Shown: positions 27,240 to 39,499 of the stretch, piece after piece
How positions within the stretch are numbered: position 1 is the first letter of the stretch
Layout of the letters: each line of letters starts with the position of its first letter
Source: Gammaproteobacteria bacterium
GTDB taxonomy: Bacteria > Pseudomonadota > Gammaproteobacteria > Competibacterales > Competibacteraceae
Assembly (NCBI GenBank): GCA_024234995.1
Contig: JACKNF010000018.1
Coordinates: forward strand, 1 to 59,904
Reading direction: 5' to 3'
Length of the DNA: 59,904 bases
Notes under the pieces: model-generated
The model's database searches: none
Seen by the model: the letters and a program-made list of their open reading frames with translations, nothing else
Told to the model about the DNA's origin: nothing
Program-made: the position numbers and the translations under genes

Positions 27240-27314
27240 AAAAAAAGCCGGGATTCCATGAACCCGGCTAAAAACCACCAAAGGAAGGTGTGAAGAAGAA
27301 CATCTGAACGATGT
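27240..27314 (-). ncRNA. Predicted small RNA, distal copy of a tandem sibling pair (about 75 nt)
   Basis: On the minus strand a sigma70-type promoter (27350 to 27322) predicts a start at about 27314. The transcript opens with hairpin ACAUC-loop-GAUGU (27314-27300), then a single-stranded C/U-rich stretch with CCUUCC and UUUGGUGGUU, then a terminator of a 7-bp perfect stem (27246-27252 with 27263-27269) and seven U residues (27240-27246). No reading frame is present. It is a diverged duplicate of the RNA at 27391-27473: the same promoter, the same UUUGGUGGUU element and the same hairpin order. The family is unknown to me. The C/U-rich loop suggests base pairing with ribosome binding sites, which is inference. 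Confidence 0.75.
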
Positions 27315-27321
27315 GGGGAAT

Positions 27322-27350
27322 AGATTAGTTCAAATGTTGCACTGCGTCAA
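27322..27350 (-). promoter_or_regulatory. Promoter of the distal sibling sRNA
   Basis: Minus strand: -35 TTGACG (27350-27345), a 17-base spacer, -10 TAATCT (27327-27322). The -35 and the next bases (TTGACGCAGTGCAA) are identical to those of the proximal copy. Confidence 0.75.
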
Positions 27351-27390
27351 GCAAATTGATGCGTGCATAAAAATTTTTTTGCGGCGCAAT

Positions 27391-27473
27391 AAAAAAGCCA
27401 GGACTATTAAGATAATCCCGGCTAAAGAACCACCAAAGGAGGATTTGGAGGACAACATTCTTGATGAATGTTG
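27391..27473 (-). ncRNA. Predicted small RNA, proximal copy of a tandem sibling pair (about 83 nt)
   Basis: The predicted start at about 27473 lies seven bases after a near-consensus promoter. The RNA begins with an 8-bp hairpin CAACAUUC/GAAUGUUG (27473-27453), then UCCUCC and AAAUCCUCC (two anti-Shine-Dalgarno-like CCUCC motifs) followed by UUUGGUGGUU, then a terminator (27423-27396) and six U residues (27391-27396). The terminator stem contains two positions that pair only as G-U on the minus-strand RNA (they are A-C mismatches on the other strand). This marks the minus strand as the transcribed one. It lies directly after the quinone reductase gene but has its own promoter. No peptide frame. 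Confidence 0.8.
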
Positions 27474-27479
27474 CAATGC

Positions 27480-27508
27480 AGTATAGAGGTTATATTGCAC
27501 TGCGTCAA
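27480..27508 (-). promoter_or_regulatory. Promoter of the proximal sibling sRNA
   Basis: Minus strand: -35 TTGACG (27508-27503), 17-base spacer, -10 TATACT (27485-27480). The -35 overlaps the stop codon of the quinone reductase gene. It is one of the best sigma70 matches in the window. Confidence 0.82.
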
Positions 27509-28509
27509 GCGGATCGCAACACAATTTTTCCTAGTTGTTCAGCAGTCAGTAACCGTTGATGGGCAGCGGCTGCCTGATCCAGTGGAAATACCTGATCAAT
27601 CGCTGGCTTAATGTGATGTTTATTTATAAAGCGCAGCATTTCTGCAAATTCGTCCGGCGATCCCATGGTAGAGCCAATAATGTGTGCCTGCCGGAAAAAC
27701 AACCGTACCATGTCCAGTCCCGGTGGATTGCCTGCCGTTGCGCCATAGACGACCAGCCGCCCGGCTGGTTTCAGCACGGAGAAACAACCTTTAAAAGACG
27801 GACCGCCTGTACCGTCGATGACCACATCAACGCCGTCCGTCAATTTGGCGAGTTGTTTATCCCAGTCGTCTGCCCGGTAGTTGACGCCGCCGGCCGCACC
27901 CATTTGCTGAGCCTGTTCCAATTTCGCCTCATCACCGCTGGTGACAAAGACCTGGGCACCTAGCGCTGTTGCCCATTTCAGGGCAAAGGTTGCTACGCCG
28001 CCGCCGATGCCGGTGACCAGCACGGTTTCGCCAGGTTGTGTTGCCGCCTGGGTCATCAGCGCCCGCCAGGAAGTCAGGCCGGCCAGCGGGATGGCTGCCG
28101 CCTGTTCCCAGTTTAAGTGGGCCGGCTTGGCAAAGACATGACTCGATGGAACACACAGATATTCAGCGAACGTGCCGGGGTCTGGCATCCCCAATACCCG
28201 GAAAGCGGGACTGGGAAAGCGCGGATTGCTGCCCCAGCCGTAAGCAGGATAAATCACGGCCTCCTGACCCAATAGATTGGCGGGCGCGCCGGGGCCAAGT
28301 TGATCTACGATCCCCGCACCATCCGAACCCATGCTGCAGGGCAGGCGAATGCCCGGATACTGGCCGAGCGTAATCCAAACATCGCGGCGGTTGAGCGCCG
28401 AGGCATGGAGACGGATGCGAACCTGACCTGGACCCGGTTCTGGCAGGGCGATATCTTCGATACTGAGCTGTTCGGGGCCGCCAAGCTGGCGGAGAAGGAC
28501 GGCTTTCAT
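27505..28509 (-). CDS. Medium-chain zinc-independent alcohol dehydrogenase / NADPH:quinone reductase family
   Basis: A 334-residue MDR-superfamily protein. The N-terminal GroES-like domain begins MKAVLLRQLGGPEQL and has the SALNRRDVWITLG segment; the Rossmann domain has VLVTGIGGGVATFALKWA near residue 160. The Cys ligands of the structural zinc lobe are absent, so a zinc-free quinone reductase or enoyl reductase is likelier than an alcohol dehydrogenase. ATG at 28509 gives the standard N-terminus; 16 further upstream codons are open but unlike the family. Transcribed divergently from the oxidoreductase at 28804. Confidence 0.85.
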   Translation of the reverse strand: MKAVLLRQLGGPEQLSIEDIALPEPGPGQVRIRLHASALNRRDVWITLGQYPGIRLPCSMGSDGAGIVDQLGPGAPANLLGQEAVIYPAYGWGSNPRFPSPAFRVLGMPDPGTFAEYLCVPSSHVFAKPAHLNWEQAAAIPLAGLTSWRALMTQAATQPGETVLVTGIGGGVATFALKWATALGAQVFVTSGDEAKLEQAQQMGAAGGVNYRADDWDKQLAKLTDGVDVVIDGTGGPSFKGCFSVLKPAGRLVVYGATAGNPPGLDMVRLFFRQAHIIGSTMGSPDEFAEMLRFINKHHIKPAIDQVFPLDQAAAAHQRLLTAEQLGKIVLRSA

Positions 28510-28803
28510 GCGCTGAGTTCCTGCGTCGAAGTTGGAATGGTAAGGGGAATTGATCACGGGCAGTCATTCACTTCCCGCCAAAATGTTCTACGTTTATGGG
28601 GACGAGTTTAGCCGGATCGATCAAACCTTGCCGGTGTAGGCTCATTGAAAGACCGGCTCCTGTAAAATGTCGTAACTTTACGCATACTTAAGAGTTATTG
28701 AAAACGACTGCAACCGGTGGCGTCGAATGCCAGAAGTTCGATTGCATTCCTCCGGACGGCCGGTTATTCCTCACCACTAGACGATTGCGAAGAGACGCAT
28801 ACG

Positions 28804-30444
28804 ATGACTGACCAGCCTATCAACATGACACGCCCGTTGGACCTAACGCATGAGAAGCGCAATGTTGGCCCGCAACGTATCCAGCGGCCAATCTACGCAG
28901 ATCTGCTGCCGACCTGTAATAACGCCTGTCCGGCGGGCGAGAACATCCAGGCCTGGCTGACGCACGCTCAGGCTGGCCGCTTCAAGGAAGCTTGGCAGAG
29001 CCTGACGGAAAACAACCCGATGCCGGCGATTCATGGCCGGGTGTGTTACCACCCCTGCGAAAGCGCTTGTAACCGGGGCAAGCTGGATTCCTCAGTCAGC
29101 ATCCACGCGGTCGAGCGGTTTCTCGGCGATTTGGCCTTGCAGGAGAATTGGCAGTTTGAGATTACCGCGCCACCTACGGGCAAGCGGGTGCTTGTGGTTG
29201 GCGCAGGCCCCAGCGGTTTGTCTGCTGCCTATCACCTGGCACGAATGGGCCATGAAGTGGAAATCCATGAAGCCGGGCCGATGGCCGGTGGCATGATGCA
29301 TTTCGGCATTCCTGCCTACCGGTTGCCGCGCGATGTGCTGGATGCCGAGGCCAAGCGCATCGAGAACATGGGGGTGAAGATCGTTCTCAACCATCGGGTT
29401 GATGATCTGCTGGCAGAGAAGCGGGAAGGCGATTTCGATGCGATCTTTGTCGCGGTTGGCGCCCATATCAGCAAGCGCACCGATATCCCATCCCGCGATG
29501 CTGGTAAGATGCTCGACGCCATCAGCTTTCTCAAGGACGTGGAAACCGGCAATGCTCCCCAGCTGGGTCGGCGGGTTGCTATTTACGGTGGCGGCAACAC
29601 GGCAATGGACGCCGCCCGCGTCGCTAAGCGGCTGGGCTACGAGCCGTTGATTATCTACCGCCGCGACCGCGCCAATATGCCGGCCCATGAATTTGAAGCC
29701 GACGAGGCGCTGGAAGAAGGCGTCAAGATCCATTGGTTGCGCACGATCAAGAATATTGAGGAAAACCAATTTACCGTCGAAGTGATGGAAGTGGACGAAA
29801 AAGGACGGCCGCGTCCGACGGGCCGGTTCGAGACTTTGGAGGCGGATGCATTAATCATGGCGCTCGGGCAGGACGTGGACACCAGCTTCATGCAGAAGGT
29901 GCCCGGCGTCCAGTTCAAGGCGGACGGTGTGGTTATCGTCGATGACCAGATGATGACTGGCAGTCCAGGGTTGTTTGCAGGCGGTGATATGGTGCCCTCC
30001 GACCGCACGGTGACCATTGGTGTGGGCCATGGCAAGAAAGCGGCCCGCAATATTGACGCCTGGCTGCGCGGCGGATCCTACGTGAAACCGCCTAAACACG
30101 ATCTGGCAACTTTTGACAAGCTGCATGTCTGGTACTACACCGATGCGGCCCAGCGTCCGCAGGGCCATCTGGATATGAAGGTCCGCCAGAGTAGTTTCGA
30201 AGAGGTTGTTGCCGGCCTGGGTCCCAAGGAAGCTGTCTATGAAGCCAAACGTTGCCTGTCCTGCGGTAACTGCTACGAATGTGATGGCTGTTTCGGTGCG
30301 TGCCCCGAGGATGCGGTGATCAAGCTGGGACCCGGTAAGCGTTACCGCTATAACTATGATCTATGCACTGGTTGTGCAGTGTGCTTTGAGCAATGCCCCT
30401 GCCACGCCATTGAGATGATCCCGGAACCAGCGGCCGGGGCGTAA
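28804..30444 (+). CDS. NAD(P)H-dependent flavin/Fe-S oxidoreductase, GltD-like with C-terminal ferredoxin domain
   Basis: A 546-residue protein resembling the glutamate synthase small subunit. An N-terminal Fe-S region has CNNACPAG and CHPCESACNRG. An FAD Rossmann site (VLVVGAGPSGLSAAYHLA) and an NAD(P) site (RVAIYGGGNTAMDAARVA) follow. The C-terminal 80 residues hold two [4Fe-4S] motifs (CLSCGNCYECDGCFGACP and CTGCAVCFEQCPC). The C-terminal ferredoxin domain is not part of ordinary GltD. It lies 113 bases before a pyruvate:ferredoxin oxidoreductase gene, so it probably moves electrons between ferredoxin and NAD(P)H. ATG at 28804 gives the known N-terminus; an earlier start adds 29 unrelated residues. 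Confidence 0.85.
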   Translation: MTDQPINMTRPLDLTHEKRNVGPQRIQRPIYADLLPTCNNACPAGENIQAWLTHAQAGRFKEAWQSLTENNPMPAIHGRVCYHPCESACNRGKLDSSVSIHAVERFLGDLALQENWQFEITAPPTGKRVLVVGAGPSGLSAAYHLARMGHEVEIHEAGPMAGGMMHFGIPAYRLPRDVLDAEAKRIENMGVKIVLNHRVDDLLAEKREGDFDAIFVAVGAHISKRTDIPSRDAGKMLDAISFLKDVETGNAPQLGRRVAIYGGGNTAMDAARVAKRLGYEPLIIYRRDRANMPAHEFEADEALEEGVKIHWLRTIKNIEENQFTVEVMEVDEKGRPRPTGRFETLEADALIMALGQDVDTSFMQKVPGVQFKADGVVIVDDQMMTGSPGLFAGGDMVPSDRTVTIGVGHGKKAARNIDAWLRGGSYVKPPKHDLATFDKLHVWYYTDAAQRPQGHLDMKVRQSSFEEVVAGLGPKEAVYEAKRCLSCGNCYECDGCFGACPEDAVIKLGPGKRYRYNYDLCTGCAVCFEQCPCHAIEMIPEPAAGA

Positions 30445-30459
30445 TCATCCGCAATTCAT

Positions 30460-30492
30460 CCTCACCCCCGACCCCTCTCCCGGTGGGAGAGG
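30460..30492. repeat. REP-like palindromic element
   Basis: CTCACCCCCGACCCC leads into stem CCTCTCCC/GGGAGAGG with a GGT loop (30474-30492). A similar C-rich lead and hairpin recur at 34155-34192, so this is a dispersed intergenic repeat. It lies between the GltD-like and nifJ genes and may shape mRNA stability. Confidence 0.7.
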
Positions 30493-30557
30493 AGAGCGCA
30501 TGGTGATCAAAAACCACCTGCCCGCCCCATCCAAGCGGGCTAAGAGAGAAGCACAAA

Positions 30558-34139
<3,582 letters not shown>

Positions 34140-34154
34140 TGAAGGGATAAGCCT

Positions 34155-34192
34155 TCACCCCCCAGCTTCACCCTTTCTCCAAGGGAGAAGGA
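34155..34192. repeat. REP-like palindromic element, second copy
   Basis: C-rich TTCACCCCCCAGCTTCACCC precedes an imperfect stem CCTTTCTCC/GGGAGAAGG. The layout matches the element at 30460-30492. It lies between nifJ and the dihydroorotate-dehydrogenase-like gene. Confidence 0.65.
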
Positions 34193-34306
34193 ACTGCAAG
34201 CCACGCGTCATGGTTTAGCGTCCTTTACCCATGGAGGAACGGGGATCAGGGGCAGGGGGATTCAACGGTTACCCAAATCCGAACTCTGTTTGTAAAAGGA
34301 ATGATC

Positions 34307-35308
34307 ATGGATTTAACCACCACTTACATGGGGATGAAGCTGAAGCATCCCATCGTGGCGTCGTCATCGCCGCTGTCGGGGAGTGTGTCAAATGTCAAGC
34401 GCTTGGAAGATGCCGGCGCAGCCGCTGTGGTCATGTTTTCGCTGTTCGAGGAACAGCTAAAGCATGAAAGCGCTGCACTGGAACATCTGATGACGGCTGG
34501 CACCGAGAGCTTCGCTGAATCACTGAGCTATCTGCCGGAAGTCGAGGACTACACGGTCGGTCCCGACACGTATTTGGATTTGCTGCGCCGGGCATCCGAA
34601 GCGGTGGACATCCCTGTAATCGGCAGTCTGAACGGTATCACTAACACCGGTTGGATCGAGTACGCTCAGTTGATGCAACAGGCTGGTGCTAAAGGCATTG
34701 AACTGAACATCTATTACATTCCTGCGGACCTGACCACCACTGGCCGCGAAGTCGAAGAGCGGTACATCAAGATTGTCAAAACAGTCAAGGAATCGGTCAC
34801 GATTCCAGTTGCAGTCAAGTTGAGCCCATTCTTCAGCGCCATCGGTTCGATGGCGAAGGCGCTGGATAATGTTGGGGCCGATGCCCTCGTGCTATTTAAC
34901 CGCTTCTACCAGCCCGATTTTGATTTGGAGAAACTGGACGTAGCACCTAACTTGAACCTGAGCACGCCGGACGAGATCCGTTTGCCGTTGCTGTGGATCG
35001 CAGTGCTCTACGGCAAGCTGCGGAGCTCGCTGGGAGCGACCCGCGGCGTGCATACGCCGATTGAGGTGGTGAAATATCTGATGGCCGGCGCTGATGCAGT
35101 GATGACGACCTCGGCATTGCTGAAGAATGGCGCCGACTATCTCACAACCCTGCGTGATGGGTTACAGACCTGGATGGAGGTGAATCACTATGATTCAGTG
35201 ACGCAGATGAAGGGTTCGATGAGTCAGCAGAATGTCGCCGACCCGACCGCCTTCGAGCGCGCCAATTATATCAAGACGCTTGAAAGCTTCAAAAGTGATT
35301 ACATTTGA
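34307..35308 (+). CDS. Dihydroorotate dehydrogenase-like FMN protein
   Basis: A 333-residue FMN-dependent TIM-barrel protein of the PyrD/PreA superfamily. Recognisable pieces are KHPIVASSSPLSGS (N-terminal FMN loop), SLNGITNTGWIEYAQLM, GIELNIYYIPAD, and the C-terminal AGADAVMTTSALLKNG phosphate-binding turn. The usual base cysteine or serine of true dihydroorotate dehydrogenases is not clearly placed, and proteins of this kind recur next to PFOR genes, so pyrimidine synthesis is not assured. AAAGGA lies six bases before the ATG at 34307 and abuts an alternative ATG two codons upstream. A strong terminator follows. Confidence 0.82.
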   Translation: MDLTTTYMGMKLKHPIVASSSPLSGSVSNVKRLEDAGAAAVVMFSLFEEQLKHESAALEHLMTAGTESFAESLSYLPEVEDYTVGPDTYLDLLRRASEAVDIPVIGSLNGITNTGWIEYAQLMQQAGAKGIELNIYYIPADLTTTGREVEERYIKIVKTVKESVTIPVAVKLSPFFSAIGSMAKALDNVGADALVLFNRFYQPDFDLEKLDVAPNLNLSTPDEIRLPLLWIAVLYGKLRSSLGATRGVHTPIEVVKYLMAGADAVMTTSALLKNGADYLTTLRDGLQTWMEVNHYDSVTQMKGSMSQQNVADPTAFERANYIKTLESFKSDYI

Positions 35309-35362
35309 GCACTTAAGCATTGGGTCTTGATTGACCTCTACTCTTTCGCTTGGAGGTCTTAG

Positions 35363-35393
35363 GGGGATTGCGAGGAGCGCAATCCCCTTTTTT
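35363..35393 (+). terminator. Rho-independent terminator after the PFOR cluster
   Basis: A perfect 10-bp stem GGGGATTGCG/CGCAATCCCC (35363-35372 and 35378-35387) with a five-base loop is followed by six T residues. It ends the plus-strand unit that includes nifJ. Confidence 0.93.
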
Positions 35394-35461
35394 CTGGTCT
35401 CATGCTGGTATGACCGGCCCTTATTCAGGAATGACCATCCTGCAACTACCTGAGATCAACC

Positions 35462-36907
35462 ATGACCACTGATACCCTGACGCTTGCCCGCTACCATCTG
35501 CTTACGCCTGCTGGTCTCGATGAAGATGATTTGCACCGCATGTTGGCATGTCTGCTGGGCCATGCTATCGACGCTGGCGATGTGTATTTTCAGCAGCGCC
35601 GCACCGAATCCTGGAGTCTGGAGGACCGGCACGTTAAAAATGCCAGCCGTGCGATCCAGCAAGGGGCTGGAGTTCGCGCAATCAGCGGTGAGAAGACCGG
35701 TTTTGCCTATTCGGATGAATTGGTGATGCCGGCGTTACTGGAGGCTGCTACTGCTGCCCGGGCCATTGCGCAACAGGGTGGAGAAGGGCAATTCCAGGTC
35801 TGGCAGACCGCGCCTCGCGTTCCGTTGTATGAGCCGCTTGATCCGCTGGACACATTAACCGCTGAGGCCAAAGTGCAACTGCTGGAAAAGCTGGACGCCG
35901 AGGCGCGTCAGCAAGACCCGCGTGTGACGCAAGTCATGGTCAGCCTGGCCGCGGTGCAGGACACGATCTTGATCGCCGGTAGTGACGGAACATTGGCCGG
36001 TGACGTGCGGCCCTTGGTACGAGTGAATGTGTCGGTGATTGTTGAGCAAGAAGGCCGTCGTGAGCAGGGTGGTTCTGGTGGGGGTGGCCGGGTTGGTTAT
36101 GGCTGGTTCCTCGACGAAGATCGTGCTTTGGGTTACGCCCGCGAAGCGGTACGGTTAGCGTTGATCAACCTGGAGGCGGTCCCGGCGCCGGCAGGGACCA
36201 TGACGGTGGTGCTGGGGCCGGGCTGGCCGGGCATTCTGCTGCATGAAGCGATTGGTCACGGCCTGGAAGGCGATTTCAACCGTAAGGGGACGTCCGCTTT
36301 CACCGGGCGGATCGGTGAGCGAGTCGCTTCCCCGCTGTGTACAGTCGTGGATGACGGAACGTTGGCGCATCGGCGCGGCTCACTGAACATCGACGATGAA
36401 GGGACGCCAACCCAATGCACCACCCTGATCGAACGTGGCATCCTCAAAGGCTATTTGCAAGACAAGCTGAATGCCCGGCTGATGAACACTGCCCCAACGG
36501 GTAATGGCCGTCGCGAGTCCTACGCGCATCTGCCGCTGCCGCGGATGACCAATACGTATATGATGCCTGGCGAGCATGATCCCGCAGAAGTGATCGCGTC
36601 GGTGGAGCGGGGGTTATACGCGGTCAACTTCGGTGGCGGGCAAGTCGATATTACTTCTGGCAAGTTCGTGTTTTCCGCCAGTGAGGCGTATTTGATCGAG
36701 AATGGCCGGGTGACCCGTCCGGTCAAAGGTGCGACGCTGATCGGCAACGGCCCGGATGTGCTGACCAAAGTCTCCATGGTTGGCAACGATCTGAAGCTTG
36801 ATGCTGGCGTCGGCACCTGCGGCAAAGATGGGCAGAGTGTCCCAGTCGGCGTCGGTCAGCCGACCCTGAAAATTGAGGCGCTGACCGTGGGCGGGACACA
36901 GGCGTGA
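35462..36907 (+). CDS. tldD: Metalloprotease TldD
   Basis: A 481-residue TldD subunit, which with PmbA/TldE forms a zinc peptidase that degrades unfolded small peptides and matures microcin B17-type and other leader peptides. The zinc site HEAIGH is near residue 262, in LLHEAIGHGLEGDF. The family's GTMTVVLGPGWPG strand is just before it. It starts 69 bases after the PFOR cluster terminator and is followed 44 bases later by pmbA, so both halves of the protease are made together. No RiPP-like precursor is obvious beside it. Confidence 0.95.
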   Translation: MTTDTLTLARYHLLTPAGLDEDDLHRMLACLLGHAIDAGDVYFQQRRTESWSLEDRHVKNASRAIQQGAGVRAISGEKTGFAYSDELVMPALLEAATAARAIAQQGGEGQFQVWQTAPRVPLYEPLDPLDTLTAEAKVQLLEKLDAEARQQDPRVTQVMVSLAAVQDTILIAGSDGTLAGDVRPLVRVNVSVIVEQEGRREQGGSGGGGRVGYGWFLDEDRALGYAREAVRLALINLEAVPAPAGTMTVVLGPGWPGILLHEAIGHGLEGDFNRKGTSAFTGRIGERVASPLCTVVDDGTLAHRRGSLNIDDEGTPTQCTTLIERGILKGYLQDKLNARLMNTAPTGNGRRESYAHLPLPRMTNTYMMPGEHDPAEVIASVERGLYAVNFGGGQVDITSGKFVFSASEAYLIENGRVTRPVKGATLIGNGPDVLTKVSMVGNDLKLDAGVGTCGKDGQSVPVGVGQPTLKIEALTVGGTQA

Positions 36908-36951
36908 TCCCGCATTCGCTGTTTCCAACCTCATCCACGAAGTGATCACCT

Positions 36952-38307
36952 ATGCCCGCAATCACTACCCGCCCCACCGCGCCGCTGCCGCCGCGCGAAC
37001 AACTGGAAAATCTGGTCGCCGGTATTCTCGCCGAAGCGCGCGCTCAAGGAGCGACGGCTACCGAGGCTGCCGTGAGTTTCGGTAGCGCCTTGTCAGTTAC
37101 CGTGCGTTTGGGCGAGGTCGAAACCTTGGAACATCACCGCCAGCGCGGCTTGGGGGTGACAGTCTACATCGGTCAGAGCCGCGGTTCGGCCAGCACCGCT
37201 GACTGGCGGCCAGAAGCGATTCGCGACACCGTGCAAAGCGCCTGCGCGATTGCCCGCCATACGGCGAAAGATTCTTGCGCCGGGTTGGCCGATCCGGAGC
37301 GGCTGGCAAAGGACATCCCCGATCTTGATCTCTATCATCCTTGGCCGTTGGCTGCTGAGGATGCTATCGCCTTGGCCCGTGTGTGTGAAGCAGCGGCATT
37401 GGCGCTGGACCCCCGGATTCGCAATTCCGAAGGCGGCAGCATCGCCACGCATACGGGTTTGGTCCTCTACGGCAACTCGCAGGGGTTTTGCGGAGGCTAC
37501 CCGGCCACACATCATTCGCTCAGTTGCTCGGTAATCGCCGGAGATGAGGCCGGGATGCAGCGTAACCACTGGTACACGGTGGCGCGCGACTGGAACGATT
37601 TGGAAACGCCAGTTGCAGTCGGGCAAAAAGCAGGGCAACGCGCTTTGCGCCGGTTAGGCAGCCGCCGACTGACCACGCGCCAGGTTCCCGTGTTGTTTGC
37701 TCCAGAATTAGCGCGTGGGCTAATCGGCCATTTCGTGGGGGCCATTCGCGGCGGCGCGCTGTACCGGAAATCGTCGTTCCTGCTGGACCGGCTCGGTACG
37801 CTGGTTTTCCCGGACTTTGTGACGATCCGTGAGCGGCCGCATTGGCCCAAGGCGTTGGGCAGCGCGCCTTTTGACAATGAGGGCGTTGCGACAGCCGACC
37901 GGGATTTAGTGGCGGGCGGAGTCTTGCAGGGCTATGTGCTCGATAGTTACTCGGCGCGCCGGCTGGGGATGGAGACGACTGGCAATGCCGGCGGTACGCA
38001 TAATCTGATCGTTGAACCCGGCCCATTGGATCATGAGGCGTTGCTGCGGCAATTGGATCGCGGACTGTGGGTGACGGAATTAATGGGCCACGGTATCAAT
38101 CTCGTCACCGGCGACTATTCGCGCGGTGCTTCGGGGTTTTGGGTGGAGAACGGCCAGATTCAATATCCCGTCCATGAAATCACGATTGCCGGGAATCTGA
38201 ACACACTGTTCAAGGGTATCGTAGCAGTAGGCAGCGACGTGGATGTCCGGGGTGGCATCCGTTGCGGCTCGCTGCTGTTAGAACGGATGACCGTGGCGGG
38301 GGAATAG
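36952..38307 (+). CDS. pmbA: Metalloprotease PmbA/TldE
   Basis: A 451-residue PmbA (TldE) subunit. It lacks the HExxxH zinc motif, as expected for the non-catalytic partner, and shows the conserved GNAGGTHNLIVEPG and LMGHGINLVTGDYSRGA blocks in the C-terminal half. It forms a heterodimer with TldD, encoded immediately upstream. Its end converges on comB after 23 bases. Confidence 0.94.
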   Translation: MPAITTRPTAPLPPREQLENLVAGILAEARAQGATATEAAVSFGSALSVTVRLGEVETLEHHRQRGLGVTVYIGQSRGSASTADWRPEAIRDTVQSACAIARHTAKDSCAGLADPERLAKDIPDLDLYHPWPLAAEDAIALARVCEAAALALDPRIRNSEGGSIATHTGLVLYGNSQGFCGGYPATHHSLSCSVIAGDEAGMQRNHWYTVARDWNDLETPVAVGQKAGQRALRRLGSRRLTTRQVPVLFAPELARGLIGHFVGAIRGGALYRKSSFLLDRLGTLVFPDFVTIRERPHWPKALGSAPFDNEGVATADRDLVAGGVLQGYVLDSYSARRLGMETTGNAGGTHNLIVEPGPLDHEALLRQLDRGLWVTELMGHGINLVTGDYSRGASGFWVENGQIQYPVHEITIAGNLNTLFKGIVAVGSDVDVRGGIRCGSLLLERMTVAGE

Positions 38308-38330
38308 TAACCCATGCTGGCGCCTCGGTC

Positions 38331-39098
38331 TTAATCCAGAACGGCTGCTTTCAGTATGCCTGGCTCGACCTGGAGCGGCACGACATTGACGCTATCGAGC
38401 CGGGCACAATAATCTAAATCTTCCCCGCAGCCCAATGCAGCCAAGCCGCGTCCGTGGTGGGCGTAGCGCAGCAATTGCGGTAAGCGGGTTTCCCATTGTT
38501 CGAATAGCGCCATGGCGGCGATGGATTCGTCATCGCCTGCGCAGTCGCTGTCGCGCTCGACACGCAGTCCACACGCGATGGCGCCGGCGCAGATCGTATC
38601 TTCCAATGAAAACCCGCCGCGCCAGCCGGCAGCGACGATCCATACCGTATGTGGCTGATGCTCTAGCAGGTAGCGCACCACTGCGGCCCGGTTGGTCAGC
38701 GATGCGGTCAATAGGATCGGGACTTGCCGCACCCGTTCCAAGGCGCGGGTGCCGTTGGTCGTGCTCATGAACAATCGCTTGCCGCCGACCCGTTCTGGCG
38801 TGCATTCCGCGGGTGAATTACCAAGATCGAAATCTTCCAGTTTCTCGCCACCCCGTTCACCGGCCAGTAACCGCTGCTCCACTGGCCAACGCTTGCTGAT
38901 CTGGAATAATTCGCTAATGTCATCAAAAACTTGGATAGCTTCCGCGCCTGATTCCAGCGCTGTGGCCATGGTGGTGGTGGCGCGCAGCACGTCGATAACG
39001 ATGGCACAAGCGGGCATATCGAGTTCGAGGCCGCCCTTGCGGGCTTTTTTACTTAAATCCGGGACTTGGTCGGGGGTGTGGTAGACGAAGATTTCCAT
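38331..39098 (-). CDS. comB: 2-phosphosulfolactate phosphatase family protein
   Basis: A 255-residue ComB-type Mg-dependent phosphatase, named for coenzyme M synthesis in methanogens but widespread in bacteria where its substrate is uncertain. Motifs include AIVIDVLRATTTMATAL, NSPAECT and the STTNGTRALE active-site stretch, plus GWRGGFSLEDTICAGAIA. No comA, comC or sulfolactate genes are adjacent. Upstream on the minus strand lies the 39.1-39.8 kb non-coding block. Confidence 0.85.
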   Translation of the reverse strand: MEIFVYHTPDQVPDLSKKARKGGLELDMPACAIVIDVLRATTTMATALESGAEAIQVFDDISELFQISKRWPVEQRLLAGERGGEKLEDFDLGNSPAECTPERVGGKRLFMSTTNGTRALERVRQVPILLTASLTNRAAVVRYLLEHQPHTVWIVAAGWRGGFSLEDTICAGAIACGLRVERDSDCAGDDESIAAMALFEQWETRLPQLLRYAHHGRGLAALGCGEDLDYCARLDSVNVVPLQVEPGILKAAVLD

Positions 39099-39402
39099 AG
39101 CAATGATTCTTATAAACTGTCGTTAGTTTTTTCGTTGAGTCAGAGAAAATGACTGGGTATCCACTCCTTCCATAAGGTTAATCCACACCAGCATAAATCG
39201 CTATGCATACTTGCTATCAGTTTTTTTGTAAGGATTTGCAGCACGCTATCGGACAGAAGCGAACCTGAACTGTCTTTGAGCCTTTGAGAGGGCAGGGGAT
39301 AGGACGCAGCACCCGCTACGAAATCGTTTGACCAGCGCCGCCGGCGCTGCTTATCGAGAGGTTGCGCAAAAAGTTTCTAAGGGGCTTTGGGTTATTTGGC
39401 AT
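39099..39402. other. Upstream region of comB, no gene
   Basis: A 304-base non-coding stretch. It contains palindrome CAGCGCCGCCGGCGCTG at about 39334 and AT-rich sequence near comB that should hold its promoter. I see no credible reading frame. Confidence 0.5.
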
Positions 39403-39439
39403 AAAAAAACCTCAGGCGGAAATTTACCTTCGCCTGAGG
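39403..39439 (-). terminator. Rho-independent terminator, distal copy
   Basis: Minus strand: stem CCTCAGGCG/CGCCTGAGG (39439-39431 with 39418-39410) followed by seven T residues (39409-39403). A second hairpin GGGAGC/GCTCCC stands at 39448-39463, just before it. Confidence 0.88.
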
Positions 39440-39499
39440 AGAAGTTTGGGAGCTACGGCTCCCGGAGTTGCACCCACCACCTGAGGACCGGTCTCAAAA

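Noticed and set aside
27246..27269. The hairpin after parC as a parC terminator
   Set aside because: On the plus strand the stem is followed by A-rich sequence, not T residues. The T-tract is on the minus strand, so it terminates the small RNA.
27240..27508. Reading the repeated units near 27.3 kb as a CRISPR array or simple tandem repeats
   Set aside because: Only two diverged copies exist, without constant repeats and unique spacers. Promoter, hairpins and terminator explain the structure better.
36952..38307. tldD/pmbA as a sign of a nearby RiPP (microcin-like) cluster
   Set aside because: No precursor, cyclodehydratase or exporter genes lie next to them; the pair is a common housekeeping protease.
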